A stretch of DNA of 56,927 bases, from the NCBI RefSeq assembly GCF_001039355.2, contig NW_019775416.1, positions 32,862 through 89,788 on the forward strand. The letters run 5' to 3'. The notes beneath the pieces were generated by a model. It saw only the letters and a program-made list of their open reading frames with translations, did no database searches and was not told the origin of the DNA. How positions within the stretch are numbered: the first letter of the stretch is position 1; the number at the start of each line of letters is the position of its first letter. The translations under genes were made by a program, and so were the position numbers. Origin of the DNA: Lingula anatina. Lineage: Eukaryota > Brachiopoda > Lingulata > Lingulida > Lingulidae. Positions 26,301 through 39,954 of the stretch are shown here, piece after piece.

Positions 26301-28977
26301 ACTTTGCATTGAGATATTTGAAAGATTTATTAGATATTTGAGTGGATGTGATGAACGGTGATCGATGATGTCTAATGAGGTTTCGCCTTGTTAGTTGAAC
26401 TCATAGCAAAATACAAGTAATAGGTAAACAGAGGCTTTTGAGAGGTTATTATCGCCGAGTCAAGATCTGGACACATTATGACGCTGGATGACGGGGGACC
26501 GTAGTGCACAGCTCAACTTGTGACCACGTACATGTATGTATGTACCAACTCTGAACGTTGATTTTGCCACACATTAAGAAGTTCAGCTGTGTTTACCACC
26601 GGGTGTACTGTACACCGGTATATCTTGTCTTGAACGCAGTAACGTAGCTACGTAAAGAACGAGAGGATAGCCTGTCTTGTTTTTCATGGCTAAATTCCTC
26701 CGTATGCCGTAGATAGAGATGGAGATATCATAGATCAGAGAAAAGTAGAAGTTTAGAGTAAACAGTGATACTTGAGTGGCTGTAATGAATGCTGGGCTCT
26801 CTTTCCATTTTGACGTTATATGAACAGAAAAGAATATTACAAACTGACGCACCTTTGTTCTAGTATGTAAGACAATTAGCTAGAGAACGAAAACAAGAGA
26901 CACAGCTGTCTGTACTGTGCCTTTGGACAAAATTATATAAACAATTCCAGTGTAGACATTAACTTTCGCATTGAAAAAAAATCCAACTTATATAAGGAAT
27001 ATAAAGCACATGCATTCAAACCATTTTCAGTCTTTCATCAAATAGTGTATACAGTAACTCTCTCATCTAAAATATTTAACAAGGGAAAAATCACAGTAAT
27101 TCAAATCATTTCCAATCCCTCGATCTATGAATCTGCGACTTTCGAACCACACAATACACAAGAAAAGGCCTTTAATATTTTATTATCACTGTTGCGCAAT
27201 TAAAATCATTTCGATGTGAGCTTACTATGCAGATACCAGTATCTCCAAAGAGATATCAATTCCTGTTTAACTCAGCCATAAAATCATTACACAGGCTTTC
27301 AAAGCCCTAATTTTGTGATCATATCACCATAAATCCAGTATTTATTGGCATTTTCAAGTATCCGGATAATCGTTTGGAATAAACTTTCAAAGGCGTAAAT
27401 CATAAAGGCACTCCGAGGGAAAGCCAAATACAATGGGTTATGAAGTATGGTATAATGCTTGGAGGGCTAATAATTTGATTTCTGATAATCTTAATCTAGT
27501 GACTGGCGTTATTCATAGTTAACGAAATATCGTCGTTAAGTACTTCTAACAGGTGTTCATCAGGTGCACGGTGCCACTACTGATCACGACACTGGCCATT
27601 TCGTTTTTATTATATGCATTCCTTCTCGCAAGAGAACACTTTTTAAGTCAAAAACGTAACTTACAGTGCACAAATGTAGGTATTCTAACTTAGTTTGTTG
27701 TATTCTTTCATTTTCTTGTAGCAGGTTAGATGAACCGTGTTTACTAAGCGGCTTTGTTAAGCCGATCCTTTGATTCCAGGGAGGCCAGACCAGATGGTAT
27801 TTCCTTTATTTGCCATTCAACGATAAACATTTCTGATGCTTACAAATGATCTCTGCGCACAGGGAGAAATCTAAACCTTTGGTATTCAATTTAAACGTCT
27901 GCCAGCAAACAACATGTTGATCCATGCAAATTAATTCTTGAACAGATCATGTTCAGTCGATTAACCGCTTAAAATAAAGAAAATGTACAATGCAGATGTA
28001 TAAAAGTCCATTAAGCGAGATGGCTTATGGCTGCATCTAAATGTGTATTGTAATTTGGAGTTCAAACAATCTCACTTTTTTGGTGTTGTAAATTGGTAGA
28101 CCAGATTTCTTTTTAATTATGGGGTAGCAAAACTCATAAACAGTGTCACAGTTTTATTGGATTTTGAAACAAAAAACAACAAACACTACTAACGACCAAC
28201 TCGGCAACTCCATGAATAGGTGTCCACATTAAGAACACCAGCTAAACTAGATCTGGTGCGCTACACAACTGCTGATGTAGATTTAAGTTGTATTTATGTG
28301 TTAATGTGGTGTATAACACGACAAAAGATGGACACATGCAAAATTCTAGGTCGCCTGCGTCATTGACGCTCAAAACTGTCAGGAGGCGGTCAATCAAAAA
28401 TTCTTATCAAGAACTTAAAAATCCTTGAACGTATTTGGTAATCTCAGCCAAAAAGTAAGGTTCAAATAATAAGTCCAAATGTTAAGACTAAGCTTTCCAA
28501 CACGCTCCACTTCCACGTCATCCGTTCTCTTAGAGGTAGATAAACACGGAAACCGAGAGAAAATCCAACAAATGGCATGATCAATCTGCACAAGTAGCCA
28601 ACGTCTATAAGTTAAACAAGAGATATCATCCAGGTTACATCTGAAGGACTGTTCTTCTGGAAATCTGGGTTTGTGCAGCACGATTCACTTTTTTCTTTAA
28701 ACACTTAGAATCATATTATGATGGTGGTGGGGGGGGGGGGGTAACTATTCGGGAAAGAAATATTGGCGTAATTACCCGGCTCCTACAACCAAAATTGTAT
28801 ATGTTTAATGTGAAAGTATTGCCCTTGTCACATGTACTTGTGTTGCACATTAATCTGCAAGACGGTAAGCAATGACTCCTGGCTCTACGCGGTCTGTCAC
28901 CACCACTCAAAGTTGAGCAATGAGACAGCAAGTGTACTTTTATTTTGTTCTTTTGAGGTCGCGAGGCTCTGATCCGT
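23359..28977. other. Long non-coding stretch
   Basis: No supported gene in about 5.6 kb. A G-run of about 22 bases sits near 24395-24416 and another near 28726-28741. The 121-codon frame at 24912-25277 (+) and the 88-codon frame at 28415-28681 (-) show no domain, signal peptide or splice context that I can recognise. Confidence 0.45.
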
Positions 28978-29640
28978 GTGTGAGAATCGCACCACAGGGC
29001 AATCCGGTCAGTGTAACGTATGTACTACAGGGCCATCCGGTCAGTCTAACGTCTATACCAGGTCAGCCTCACGTCTGTACCACGTCAGCCTCACGTCTGT
29101 ACCACGTCAGTTTGACGTCTGTACCACGTCAGTCTAACGTCTATACCACATTGTCATCCGGTCAGTCTTACGTCTGTACCACGTCAGTCTAACGTCTGTA
29201 CCACAGGGCCGTCAAGCCAGTCTTAAGTTTGTACTACGTCAGCCTAACTTCTGTACCACGTCAGTCTAACGTCTATACCACATTGACATCCGGTCAGTCT
29301 AACATCTGTACCACGTCAGTCTCACGTTTGTACCACAGGGCCGTCAAGCCAGTCTAAAGTTTGTACTACGTCAGCCTAACTTCTGTACCACGTCAGTCTA
29401 ACGTCTATACCACATTGACATCCGGTCAGTCTAACATCTGTACCACGTCAGTCTCACGTTTGTACCACAGGGCCGTCAAGCCAGTCTAAAGTCTGCACTA
29501 CGTCAGCCTAACGTCTGTACCACAGGGTCATCCGGTGAGTCTAACGTCTGTACCAAAGTGCCATCCGGTCAGTCTTACGTCTGTACCATAGGGAAATCCG
29601 GTGAGGCACAAGTCTATAACACTGCATCATCCGGTCACTC
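28978..29640. repeat. Minisatellite with 132-bp higher-order unit
   Basis: A short unit of about 20-24 bp, near CAGTCTAACGTCTGTACCACG, is repeated around 25-30 times with variation. Within it a block containing GCCGTCAAGCCAGTCT recurs at 29209, 29341 and 29473, a period of 132 bp, with near-identical intervening sequence. So blocks of several units have been duplicated together. The 90-codon frame reading into it (28920-29192) owes most of its length to the repeat and is not taken as a gene. Confidence 0.9.
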
Positions 29641-32600
29641 TATCACACAGATATGAACAAAAGAGTAATTCTGTCAGCCTATTGTCTTTGTCACTTAGAG
29701 CAACATAACTACCACGTGGGATAAAGTTACATTTACTTCGCAAGGCTGCTCGGTCAGTCTAGACTGGTTATTCTAAATAGACTGGTTATTCTAACGCTTG
29801 TGTTAGAAGCCATCCCGCGAGTCTAACGAATGTATATTCGTAAGAAGTGCCGGATGGCTTGTGTACCAAAACAGGACGCGTGCTCTCATGACCTGAACAG
29901 TTTAACGCATCCACAGACTTGCATTAATATAAATCAGAAAATATCTATACCTATCCAGTAGTCCTGAATTTTTGGTACATTTATTCGTAATGTAAATAAA
30001 GTGAGTTAATCTAGGCCCAACGTCTTCCATAATAACAAATAAAATCTGCCTAAAGTGCTAATTTTCTCAGTTAATGTTCGGCTAAGGTACAAGACAACGT
30101 GCCATTTCATGAATAATAAACTGAAAAATGCATCGCACGATCTTATTCATTTGTGTTTTATGTGAAAGGAATAGCAATGGTTTGCATGTTGAAGTGGACA
30201 AAGTTTATATTTGCACAAAGAATTGTGCTTTAAGTATTGCTAAAACCTTTCCTATTGATTTCTTTTTTTTTTCATTTTTTGTGTCTTAGTTTCTATATCC
30301 TACAACATTTTTTCTTCCATTCATACAGTTCATGTTTACATCTTTCTGCCTTTTATTTAAACCTTTCTTTGAAACTGCGTTAACCCGAGTCATTCCATTT
30401 AACTGCAAATAAAAAAATAAGGGTGTTATCAACAAGAGAACGGTTAGATGTCTCCTAGATATAGACGTTATTTAAGCTCGCGAGGCCAGTCTAAGGGCAG
30501 ACGTTGTCCCCAAGTTCGCAGTGAGACAAACATGCCAGAGGTTTCTCAGAGCGCTAATGGGTCTGTACCCCTAATACAGCTGGTACCCGCCACAAGCAAA
30601 TCAGCGGGTTTTACGTAAAGCAAAACATGACATGTACAAAGGGACATTGTCGTAAGTTAAAAAGTAGTACAGAAGTCGCTATGACTGTTTAAGCAGAGAA
30701 GCTATTATTGGATCGATGCTAAAACCAACCAAATGGGTGGTAGCATCATGGTTTGGCTCTTTTTTGGTCCTCCATCACTGCCTTGTCTGGGGGTTTAGTT
30801 TTGGGTTTTTTTTAATGGGGGGGGGGGGAGGGTGTGCAAGCTAGGGGATGAATATAAAATAAAGAATATTGTTTTAGCGCAACCATCTTTTAAAACAGAC
30901 GCACTACATGTCTGAACTGTACCATTATACCATTGGCAGTCGGGTAATTAATTAAGCCAGACTCCAATTAAGGAAGACATTTATCTGTCTAATTAGATCT
31001 ATTCTACATTCATAACTAGGCATATTTCGGTAATTGAATCATAGAGATTTCTACTTTATAACCAAATGTCGTCATCCATCAATAGCATTTCAACAGAAAG
31101 TGTCAAAAAGAGAAGATAGAAGTTAATGGGAAGTGCCTTAACCTCAGTGTTGGTGACTTTGATTCGAGTAAAATCTCTTTTTTGTCATAGCCACAGCTAA
31201 TAAATATTGATTTTGTAAATAAATGTGCACGATTGCTTTACTAATCAAAAGAACGTTAATGTCATAAAATAAGGAGATGTATGTAGCTTTAATATATGTG
31301 AGTTTATCAATTTATTCATTTACAATAACCAGAAACCTTTGGTAATATGATAATTATATCAAAACAAAAACAAAAACAACTTGGCCTACACTAAACGCGA
31401 CTAAATGATGCCTGTATGGGTGATAGCGACTCATTTGGTGTTGCACGTGCTTCTGCTGTCTGCCCCCCCCCCCCTTTGTTGAATTCATCACTGTTGAAAT
31501 AGTCACAACTGACTAGAAATGCTTAATAGTTCTAAAGAGTTAAATAGTTTGGTTCCCCTCAGTCTCGACGGCTGATTTGGTTTGCAAATAAGGTAACAGT
31601 GTATCTACATCAATAGCTGAGCATTCTACAACATCTCTAGAGACAGTGTGGCAAATAATGGTCAGATTATTGAGTAATAAGATCGAGAGAGATAGAGAGA
31701 GAGAGAGAGAGAGGGTGGGGGGTGGGGGGTGGGGATGGCAGATGACTGCATTCCGTGTTTCACTCTTTATTTAATATTCAGATAACGGTAGCGACACTCC
31801 CTAACACTAAATTGTTAAACAATTATCTCCCGTCACACATTTCTTCATTGTGAGAGGAGGTATCCCCCTCTGCGAGGGGAGGAAATTACCAGACCACTTG
31901 CTAGGAAGACAGTCAATTAATAGTCTTACTGATCCCCTGTTAAGATCATTTTTGATCTTAAACTCAAACTCAGCCCATGGTAAGTAAGACCATTTTTATA
32001 ATGCTTAAGACCATGTTAGATTATCTGTTATCGGAAATTGCAGATTAAAACCATTTCAGGCGCACTACTCAGTAGTTTAATAATCGTCTTAGTTTTCAGA
32101 TTACTAAAATGATTTCTGTTTGCTCGCCATACTATTTCAGTATTGCATGTCGTTCATGTACGTGTCACATTCACACATCAATTATCAAATCATTTTTGCT
32201 TCAATAGAATATATGTGGTCCTTTCTTGATCCGATTGGGTAAAAGTGGAGACTTTATTATGCTTTTCTTCGCTTTTCTGTTGAAACTTTTATATATAAGA
32301 TATCTGAACAACACTTATTGATTTTCATGATATAAATGCTAAGATCTTGTTATTGATCACATGGCTGTGAACAGGCTAATTACGTCATCAGTTTGGCTTA
32401 GCAACCTGTTTGGACTAGGTAACCGGTAGACTAGTTGGCAGACAGACCCTCCCCTCTTACGCTTGATAGTAATAGAATTTCTCCATATGTTATACTATTT
32501 CTATCAGGCGTTGTGACAACAATATAACCGATTTCCGGACGGAAGTGTATGTCATCTGCTTCAACCACATTAGTAAAATGGTACGTGCCATGTGCGCGTT

Positions 32601-33146
32601 GTATTTTATAACGTTATATTTAATTAAAAATCACAGAGGTGAGATAATTACCAATGAAGACATCGATTCCTTGGTTCATGTAAACAGAAGCACGGATGAG
32701 ACTAGGGTTGCCCTTTCAATGCTCAAATGCATATTGGTATTGATTTGCGTAATCCAGAGACTTTGTGAGGAAAGTTGCATAATCCTGAGACGCCATGTGT
32801 GAAGTAATGAAGATGTTTTTGATCTTGAGCGATTTCCAGTTTGCCGCAGGAATACCTATTCCGAGACGCTATGTGAGAAGTCCTAGTAATGTAGAGACAT
32901 TTTTGATTTCAGATGTTTTCCGCTTTATAAGCACTTTAAAGTCGGAATCAAATGAGAATGGTGTAGAGCCGCATTTAGCAACCGTTGAATCATTTTGTTG
33001 GTTGGGGAATTATCGTGCAGCTCTAAGGTCAGTGATACATTCATGTAATAAAAATATGGAAATAGGCTGCAACCCCATACTAAACCCTAACGCACGGTAC
33101 ATTGTACATGGGGCGAGCTTGGACACGAGGCCTTCTTCTCATCGGA
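29641..33146. other. Non-coding stretch with simple repeats
   Basis: G-run near 30819-30832, C-run near 31462-31474, and (GA)n followed by G-rich DNA at about 31684-31735. The stretch 30943-31005 holds three TAATTA/CAATTA-type homeodomain cores close together. No exon recognised. Confidence 0.4.
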
Positions 33147-33342
33147 TCCCTGTCCCATTGACGCCATCAAGTCCCGTCGCATTGACGTCATCAGTCCCCT
33201 GTTTCATTGACGTCATCAGTCCCCTATCCCATTGACGTCATCAAATTCTGTCCCATTGACGTCATCAGCCCCTGTCCCATTGACGTCTTCAACTCCTGGC
33301 CCATTGACGTCATCAATCCCCTGTCTCATTGACGTCATCAGC
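33147..33342. repeat. 24-25-bp tandem array of TGACGTCA sites
   Basis: Eight units of about 24-25 bp, each close to CCCATTGACGTCATCA plus a short C/T-rich spacer. TGACGTCA, the full palindromic CRE bound by CREB/ATF bZIP proteins, is exact at 33183, 33208, 33233, 33257, 33305 and 33330. Two units carry one-base variants (TGACGCCA, TGACGTCT). The array overlaps the end of a 146-codon frame that I do not accept as a gene. Whether it acts as an enhancer or is only a minisatellite cannot be told from sequence. Confidence 0.9.
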
Positions 33343-35408
33343 ATAGAAATGTGTTAATCCTCACTCTTGTCTTGTGAAGATTATGTAAGTGTTAAATGAA
33401 CTCCCGTTGGCACATGTATTTCTTAAGCTGCTGGAGGCCATAGTTAAGTTGTCTGTAAAGTGTTTCTAGTCATTGCTTAGTCAAGGCAAAATTAAGATGA
33501 TGTGACTTCTTACAAATGTTATAAGTATCACATGGAAAGGCAATTTTTACAAACCATGTTTGCTTTACCAACCATTTTGTTCAGCTGAGCAAAGAGTTTT
33601 ATGTGTTTAGTTGCAAATATGATTTCTCTTTAAAAAAACATTGGATACTAACAAAAATTTCGCTTTCAAGGTCAATTTCAAATTGTCTGTCGTGTTTTAA
33701 TGCAATCAGTCAGCTAAGATCTTATTCACATGAAATGAAATAACCATTAAGACAAAACAAAAGGTGTATAATCTCACAACACCAGTATTCCTGTCTCCGA
33801 GACCGCTTTATAGATCCATCATAGATGTCAATTGATTTTTAATAGTAGAATTTGTTTCACCAAAGACCACAAATTCTCAAGATACTGAAACTATTAGTTT
33901 TGGAAACTGAAATGTTTAGCATTCCTCCAATTAAAACGATACTGATATGTTTGAACAACGACATCATAAATATCCATTGCATAACATTTAGCGTACGTAA
34001 CAAAAGAACCAAGCTTTCAGTGATACTGTTCATCTTGACCCACGTCCAAAACTGATCAAAGTTAAATCCACAGTTCGTCGTTTTAATCGTATTCACGGGG
34101 TTCAGTTAATGACAGAGCAATAACTGTATAAAACCACGTACAGGGCTTGAAGCAAAAAAGAAAGTGATATCATTGATCTAAATCCATAATTGAATCAGGA
34201 AACAGCAGCGACCACAAATGATACCAATAATGTCCAATAACGATTGAGATGTAACACGAACCTGTTATACAATGCACAAATAATAATACTGCTTATTGTA
34301 GATATTAACTCATTGTTCATACCCGATTAAAAAACGTTTTATATACAAAAAAAGTATACGGTTACTACCTATGGAAATGGGTATGCTTAAATGTGGGAAT
34401 GTATTTAACAGACTGCAATGACTAATTTTTACTACCTTGCAAAAGCAAATGCTAATGACACAAGCCATTGTGGAACGTGTCCATGGCTCTATAAAGAGAA
34501 TCTCACACTGACCCTCTCCAAAGGATAGTGATATGGTTGTACATGTCCTGGCAGTTAAATGGGACTCTCAACTCAAGCTTCCGATTAACATCCGCGTTAT
34601 TTGTTCATTTTCATAAGAACATTTTCCCGATACCTTAAATCTTTTACGTCAAACCGTGAACACAAAGCATGAAAGACAAATGTTTTTTTTTTTTGAAGCT
34701 TCATATGCGTCGGTCGATTTTCCAATAATTTTGAGAAAAAATTAGAATTAACATTTTTGAACAGCTGTCAGAACACATTTTATCACCGTGGCACGAATCC
34801 CTTTGTCAAATATTATATTCAAACGATTAGACTTAGTAATTAGAAACGATCTATACATTGAGTAACAGGCTGATTCAGAGGGGGTGTCTTCATTTTCTAG
34901 AATCACATGCTTTAGGAAGTTCCACGGCGTTCTTTATCAGTGTAAAAATAAATACGCACTTAATGCTTTAAAGTCCCCTCCCACCCCTGTCTTTGTTGAA
35001 CAAATATTTTTTGGGGTTCTTTATGCCATTTAACTTTTTTTTGTTTCACCACTTCTTATTCCATTGTCTACATGGGATGCAAACAACCTGTTTGAATGTA
35101 TTTCAGGCTGTGAAAAGCCCATCGACATTGCTATCATCCTCGGATATGCTAAACACAGAAAAATTGGATTGTTTTGAGCGGTAGTCCGAAGGTGTTTTTG
35201 TAATGTATCTTGGTCTTTTGTGCATGCGACGATCCTGTTCTAGTAGAATATCTTTTTTGTCATCATGCGCATTAACTAAGAAGTACGGTAACTGATTCAG
35301 ACAAACACTGAAAAAAATTGGCATCATAAGACAATGCTTCAAGGTACATTTAAAAAGAACGTAAGACCAAATATACTGGTTCTTTGGAAGCAGCGTCATG
35401 GCTCTTAA
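33343..35408. other. Non-coding stretch, no gene seen
   Basis: AT-rich, only short frames on both strands. Nothing recognisable. Confidence 0.45.
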
Positions 35409-35862
35409 CCTCGCGGAAAGACAGAGGCGACAAAGTTAATTTCAAGATGGGCATATGTTTATTAATCTCAATAAGAGCTGCGTGTTTCTTCTATAATTAT
35501 CAGTCGCAAGGGGAAATGATAAAATACACATATCCTTTAATACCGTGCGAGAGAGGACTGTTATTATCCGTCCGTCGAACTAATGGTGTTGTTTTAGCAC
35601 TTCACACGCGATATGAGTTATTGACTGATATTTGAAGATAAACAAGGACAGACATTGATATATTTCAAACATCACTCATCCCCGTGTCTCATTCATTGGA
35701 AGGTTTGCTTTTCTTGTAAAGATCAGCAACTCTATGCGATCAGACACGTACGGGTTCAAACAGAGTATCGTTATTTGGTTTTAGTTGTATTTCGTGGTAT
35801 TTCTAAGTAGCCAGAAATAGAGCAATCCTATCTAGGCCTGAGAACGGACGGTCACACACGCA

Positions 35863-35945
<83 letters not shown>

Positions 35946-36022
35946 CATGCCTAAGATACTATATTGTCATAAACATATGCCCATCTTGAAATTAACTTTG
36001 TCGCATCTGTCTTTCGGCGAGG
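35409..36022. repeat. Inverted repeat around a CA/GA microsatellite
   Basis: Arms of about 54 bp (35409-35462 and 35970-36022) pair almost perfectly; both contain GACAAAGTTAATTTCAAGAT or its close variant, inverted. Between them is (CA)n directly followed by (GA)n at about 35862-35941. The arrangement fits a non-autonomous DNA element that gained a microsatellite, or a simple inverted duplication. No clear target duplication. Confidence 0.7.
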
Positions 36023-37077
36023 TCTGAAGCAGTTTAGTTCAGGTTCTTAACCTTTTAGTGCACGCCAAAAGAAAATACCAACACATGCACCCTTCTCCAA
36101 CTTTGTCAGGAAAGAGCCAGAAAGGCATTGACCTTATAAACTCGAAACCTATCAAAAACGCTTGAAACCCTTAAGTTTCCCGAAACCTTGTCATCTAAAT
36201 CTTTTCATCTCTGTTCGATATGCCACCCAGTCATCTGATTGTGAATCCATAAAATGGCGATCATGACATACGAATCATTGGAGCAAGCTTACGCGTTTAT
36301 TAGAAATGTTGCAGGCCACAGACACAATTGTTTTTGTATATCGTAAGGTTTTGCCTCCAATGATACTATTTTAGATGCAATATTTCCGACCATGGCGACC
36401 GTCGGTCTTGTATTTTTCTTAAAAAGGATTCCAGGTCAAGTTATTTCTGTACCAATATCATAAACCACCTGACCAAAGAAGATATCTCCCTAATTAGCCT
36501 AATTAGCCAGGCAGCTCGGTTTCATCTGACGCCAATACATATAATATTTCTTATTACCATGATTATATCTACACAGAAATAGTACTGATAATTCTCCGGT
36601 TACATGACAGTTGTTGTTCTCTCTGTAATTGCACGTCAAATCATTGCTTGTCATTCAATTATTCATTTTAAATGTTCCGTCATTCCCCTACTTGATCCGT
36701 GTTTTTAATGGTACATAACCGCATTCGGGGTTGGTCTCAAAATAAATAAATAAAAAAGACAGACAAATGGTCTAAGATGAAATACAGAAAAACGTGTTCT
36801 AACTTCAATACATGATAAAGCAGTAATGGTAGAATTAAATACAGTTTCTTTTAATCTGGCAACGGTTGCTATAGTACCTAGATGTGGTGATCTGAATGTG
36901 AAACGCATCTTAACGGTCTTGCCCAAACATGTTCAGAATATATAATCGAGTGATTTAAAAGGAAAACTTTATTCCATTAGGTAGAGTTTAAGATCTGTTT
37001 CTTGTTTAGAGTGGTGCAATTATCATTCGGTGTTTTATTTTTGATAAAAAGTGCAGTAACAAAATTACAATTTCTTA

Positions 37078-37116
<39 letters not shown>

Positions 37117-38887
37117 ATGAGAGGGACATATAATGAATTGTTTTGTATTGTAAGAGAAAGTGAACCACTAGTTTTGCAATTTAACAGCCATAAGATATAG
37201 TATTAAACACGTGTACAATAATGGATCCTACGCAGTTCCAAGCATTCATCTCGACAAGGTTTATACTATAAGGATGTTCCGGATTAAAGGCACATACGAA
37301 CCGAGCATCGGTGGAGCCTGGATTCCCAGTAACACATGTAAACCGCTTCTACTAGATTCTTATATGACTCAAATAAATTCGACATGCCAAGGGAAAAACT
37401 GAATAGATCACTCGATGAGCCATAAAAGACCTTTAGACTGCTCCTTTCTTTAAATTTATGGTTGTAAATTTAACCTACCTTCGTGACCTACTTTCCTGCC
37501 CCATTGACATACAGCTTAGAATGCCAGCAGAAAAATCCGTTCAAACATCATTTTCGGGTAAAATTATACAATGCCTTTTGGTAATTCTCTTAGTTATACT
37601 ACTTGAAACTATATGCTGGCATTTGGTTGGTTTCTGTGACAAAAAAATTGACTTTGTATGCATCATTAAGCTAAGATGTCTTCTATCTTCTTGCTGAAGA
37701 TTTAAGTGTAAAACACAGTAACACATACACATGGCATGTGTTTTGGTAATGCATATCTTAAAGGGTCTTACAAGAAAAAATATGAAAGTCCGCTGGAAAA
37801 TCTGCGGTGGCATTGGGCTCTCTGAGGGACCATGCATTACAGCATTAACAGCAATCTAACCATTACAGTTCTGCTGTTTATTGAATTTTAAACCATGTCA
37901 CGACTGAAAATTCTAGACTACGACCATAGTTTAATTGTAAAGTACTTTGATTATTTCCGACAGAGATATTTGGTTTTTGCTTCAGTTCGTTAGTTTATTT
38001 GTTAGTTTGAGTAAACGTTATTTTTATTATATCCATGAATTAATTAACGTTTACTTATTAGTTAATTGTTTGTCTTGGTGGAGGCCTGCCTCCTCTCAAT
38101 GCTTTTCTAGTTCATCCTGCAATAATTAATTAATTAATTCTATTTATGATCCACACTTACATCTTGCACTTGGAAACAATAGTTAAACTGATACCAAAAC
38201 CTTTCGTTGACGGCCTGGCATTCAAAGTGTACTTCTTACCTACGGAGAGCGCACAGTGCTGTCGCCATATACTCGCAGTGACACAAAGTCACCCTCAATA
38301 TTTAATTTAGATATTGCTTTTCTTTTTGCACAATTTTCTTTAAAATGTTGGATTTTTACGTCTAATTCAGTGCTGCTACATCTGAACTATCACAGAACCT
38401 ACCTTTCCACAGATCAGGTATGATACACAGGTCAGGTATGATGCACTTGCGGCTCTACAAAGGAATCTCCTTGTGTTGACAATAATATTTTGTGTTCTGT
38501 TGTCTAAGTTGAACACTTTTCTTTTCAACGACGACCCCTTCACCTTTCTTTTAATACCCTATGAATGATACAGTGGAATCCGTTTTGTGCAGTCATCTGT
38601 AATTGGCTGAGCTCAAAGAGTAGCACACCAAGGCGGAGGCTATTGGTGCTAGCGGTAGGTCTGTATAAGACATGAGCCATACCGTACTTTGCCAAATTCA
38701 AGCGTCATTTTTCATCCTTTCAACCTACCTTTATGACATTAAAACTAGCAGAAGTGGTGTTAAGATTAACGTACATATATAGTCTCTTTTGATATCGTTA
38801 TCTTTGATGGAACAATACCTCGCATGGGCTGTAAAAATGAATTTTGATGCAGTATGTTAAAATAACACACAAGAGGGTTGTAGACCC
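36023..38887. other. Non-coding stretch with AAAT microsatellite
   Basis: No supported gene. (AAAT)n at about 37078-37118. Two CTAATTAG-type cores lie at 36490-36510. Confidence 0.4.
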
Positions 38888-38888
38888 C

Positions 38889-39112
38889 ATTCCCACTGAC
38901 ACCATCGGTCTACGTAGATCGATTCAATTCTGTGGGGACTCTCGCTGAGTGCAATCAGCTTTACTGAATAACACGCCTCCTCCTGACTTTAAGCAGAACG
39001 CAGAAAAGCCGGTGATTGTACGGGTACGTTGGAAACAAGAGTAAGGGCGCCATTCAGTTAAGCTGATTGCAGTCAGCGAAAGTCCCCACAGAGTTGAATC
39101 GATCTACGTAAA
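38889..39112 (+). mobile_element. ATTCCCACTGACACC-family MITE with palindromic arms
   Basis: It starts ATTCCCACTGACACCATCGG. The segment from GTAGATCGATTCAATTCTGT to TTACTGAAT (about 38914-38970) reappears inverted at about 39054-39112, forming a long imperfect hairpin around a central 80-bp loop. The outermost right terminus is missing or replaced after TCTACGTA. It matches 23180-23358 in opposite orientation. No coding capacity. Confidence 0.7.
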
Positions 39113-39954
39113 CAAAGGATCTCCACCATTTTACTTGTATCTCTTTATAATGTATATTGTATAACGCCATAATCATTTTTTCCATTTATTTACTACCATA
39201 ACTGTTATCCTATATATATATATTTAGAACATAATAGTAAGAGAGACATTAATTAAATGTAAAAGTATTTCTGTGCTCAATAAAATTATTAATTATCAAT
39301 ATTATTAAAATGCATAAATGTGCTGTGAACGTACGGTTGTTGTTTGTCAGCTTTGTCAAACAGTCAAGGACACATTGTACTGTCAGTCAGTCAAAGAGAA
39401 CGGAAATCACTAATACTGTGGAAAGCCTTTGGCCAAAACGTTTAAATTTTCATTTTATATTGACGAACTTATTACTTATCTAAATCCATTCATTAGAGGG
39501 TATTCTACATGTAGATACATTAAAACTTCAGACATAAGTCATTCTGCATTCTTACAGCGATAATATTGATCTATGTTTTCTATTATGTGGATTTGTCCAA
39601 AAATATGATGTCGATTGCGTTATGTAATCTATCTTATCAAATCTTCCACACCAAGTGGTGCCTTGCAACCATGCAATATATAATCAGAATACACACAAAA
39701 AGACGTCAATAGCACCAAATAATTTGGAGAAATTGAACTCCGATGACCAGGCACAGGATACGTGTAGAGTATATTCTGGTACCAAGACGCTATGTTAATT
39801 TGTTAAAAGCACGTGCCCGTCTGGGTAGCCAGAGGCAAGGTTTAACACTATCATGTTCGATAAATCATCTAGGTGGAAAAACATTTTTGGTTTTGTAGGG
39901 GTCAACGCTCTCTGTGCACCATTTGGTCAAGTTGTTGAATTGATTGTTTACTAA

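Noticed and set aside
28920-29192. 90-codon frame with repeated VSLTSV-like peptides
   Set aside because: Its length comes from the minisatellite.
28978-29640. CRISPR-like regular repeats
   Set aside because: Eukaryotic context, no unique spacers between units; a minisatellite explains it. The same holds for the arrays at 1483, 11143 and 33147.
32795-33235. 146-codon frame on the + strand
   Set aside because: The last third reads through the TGACGTCA minisatellite and the rest shows no recognisable protein.
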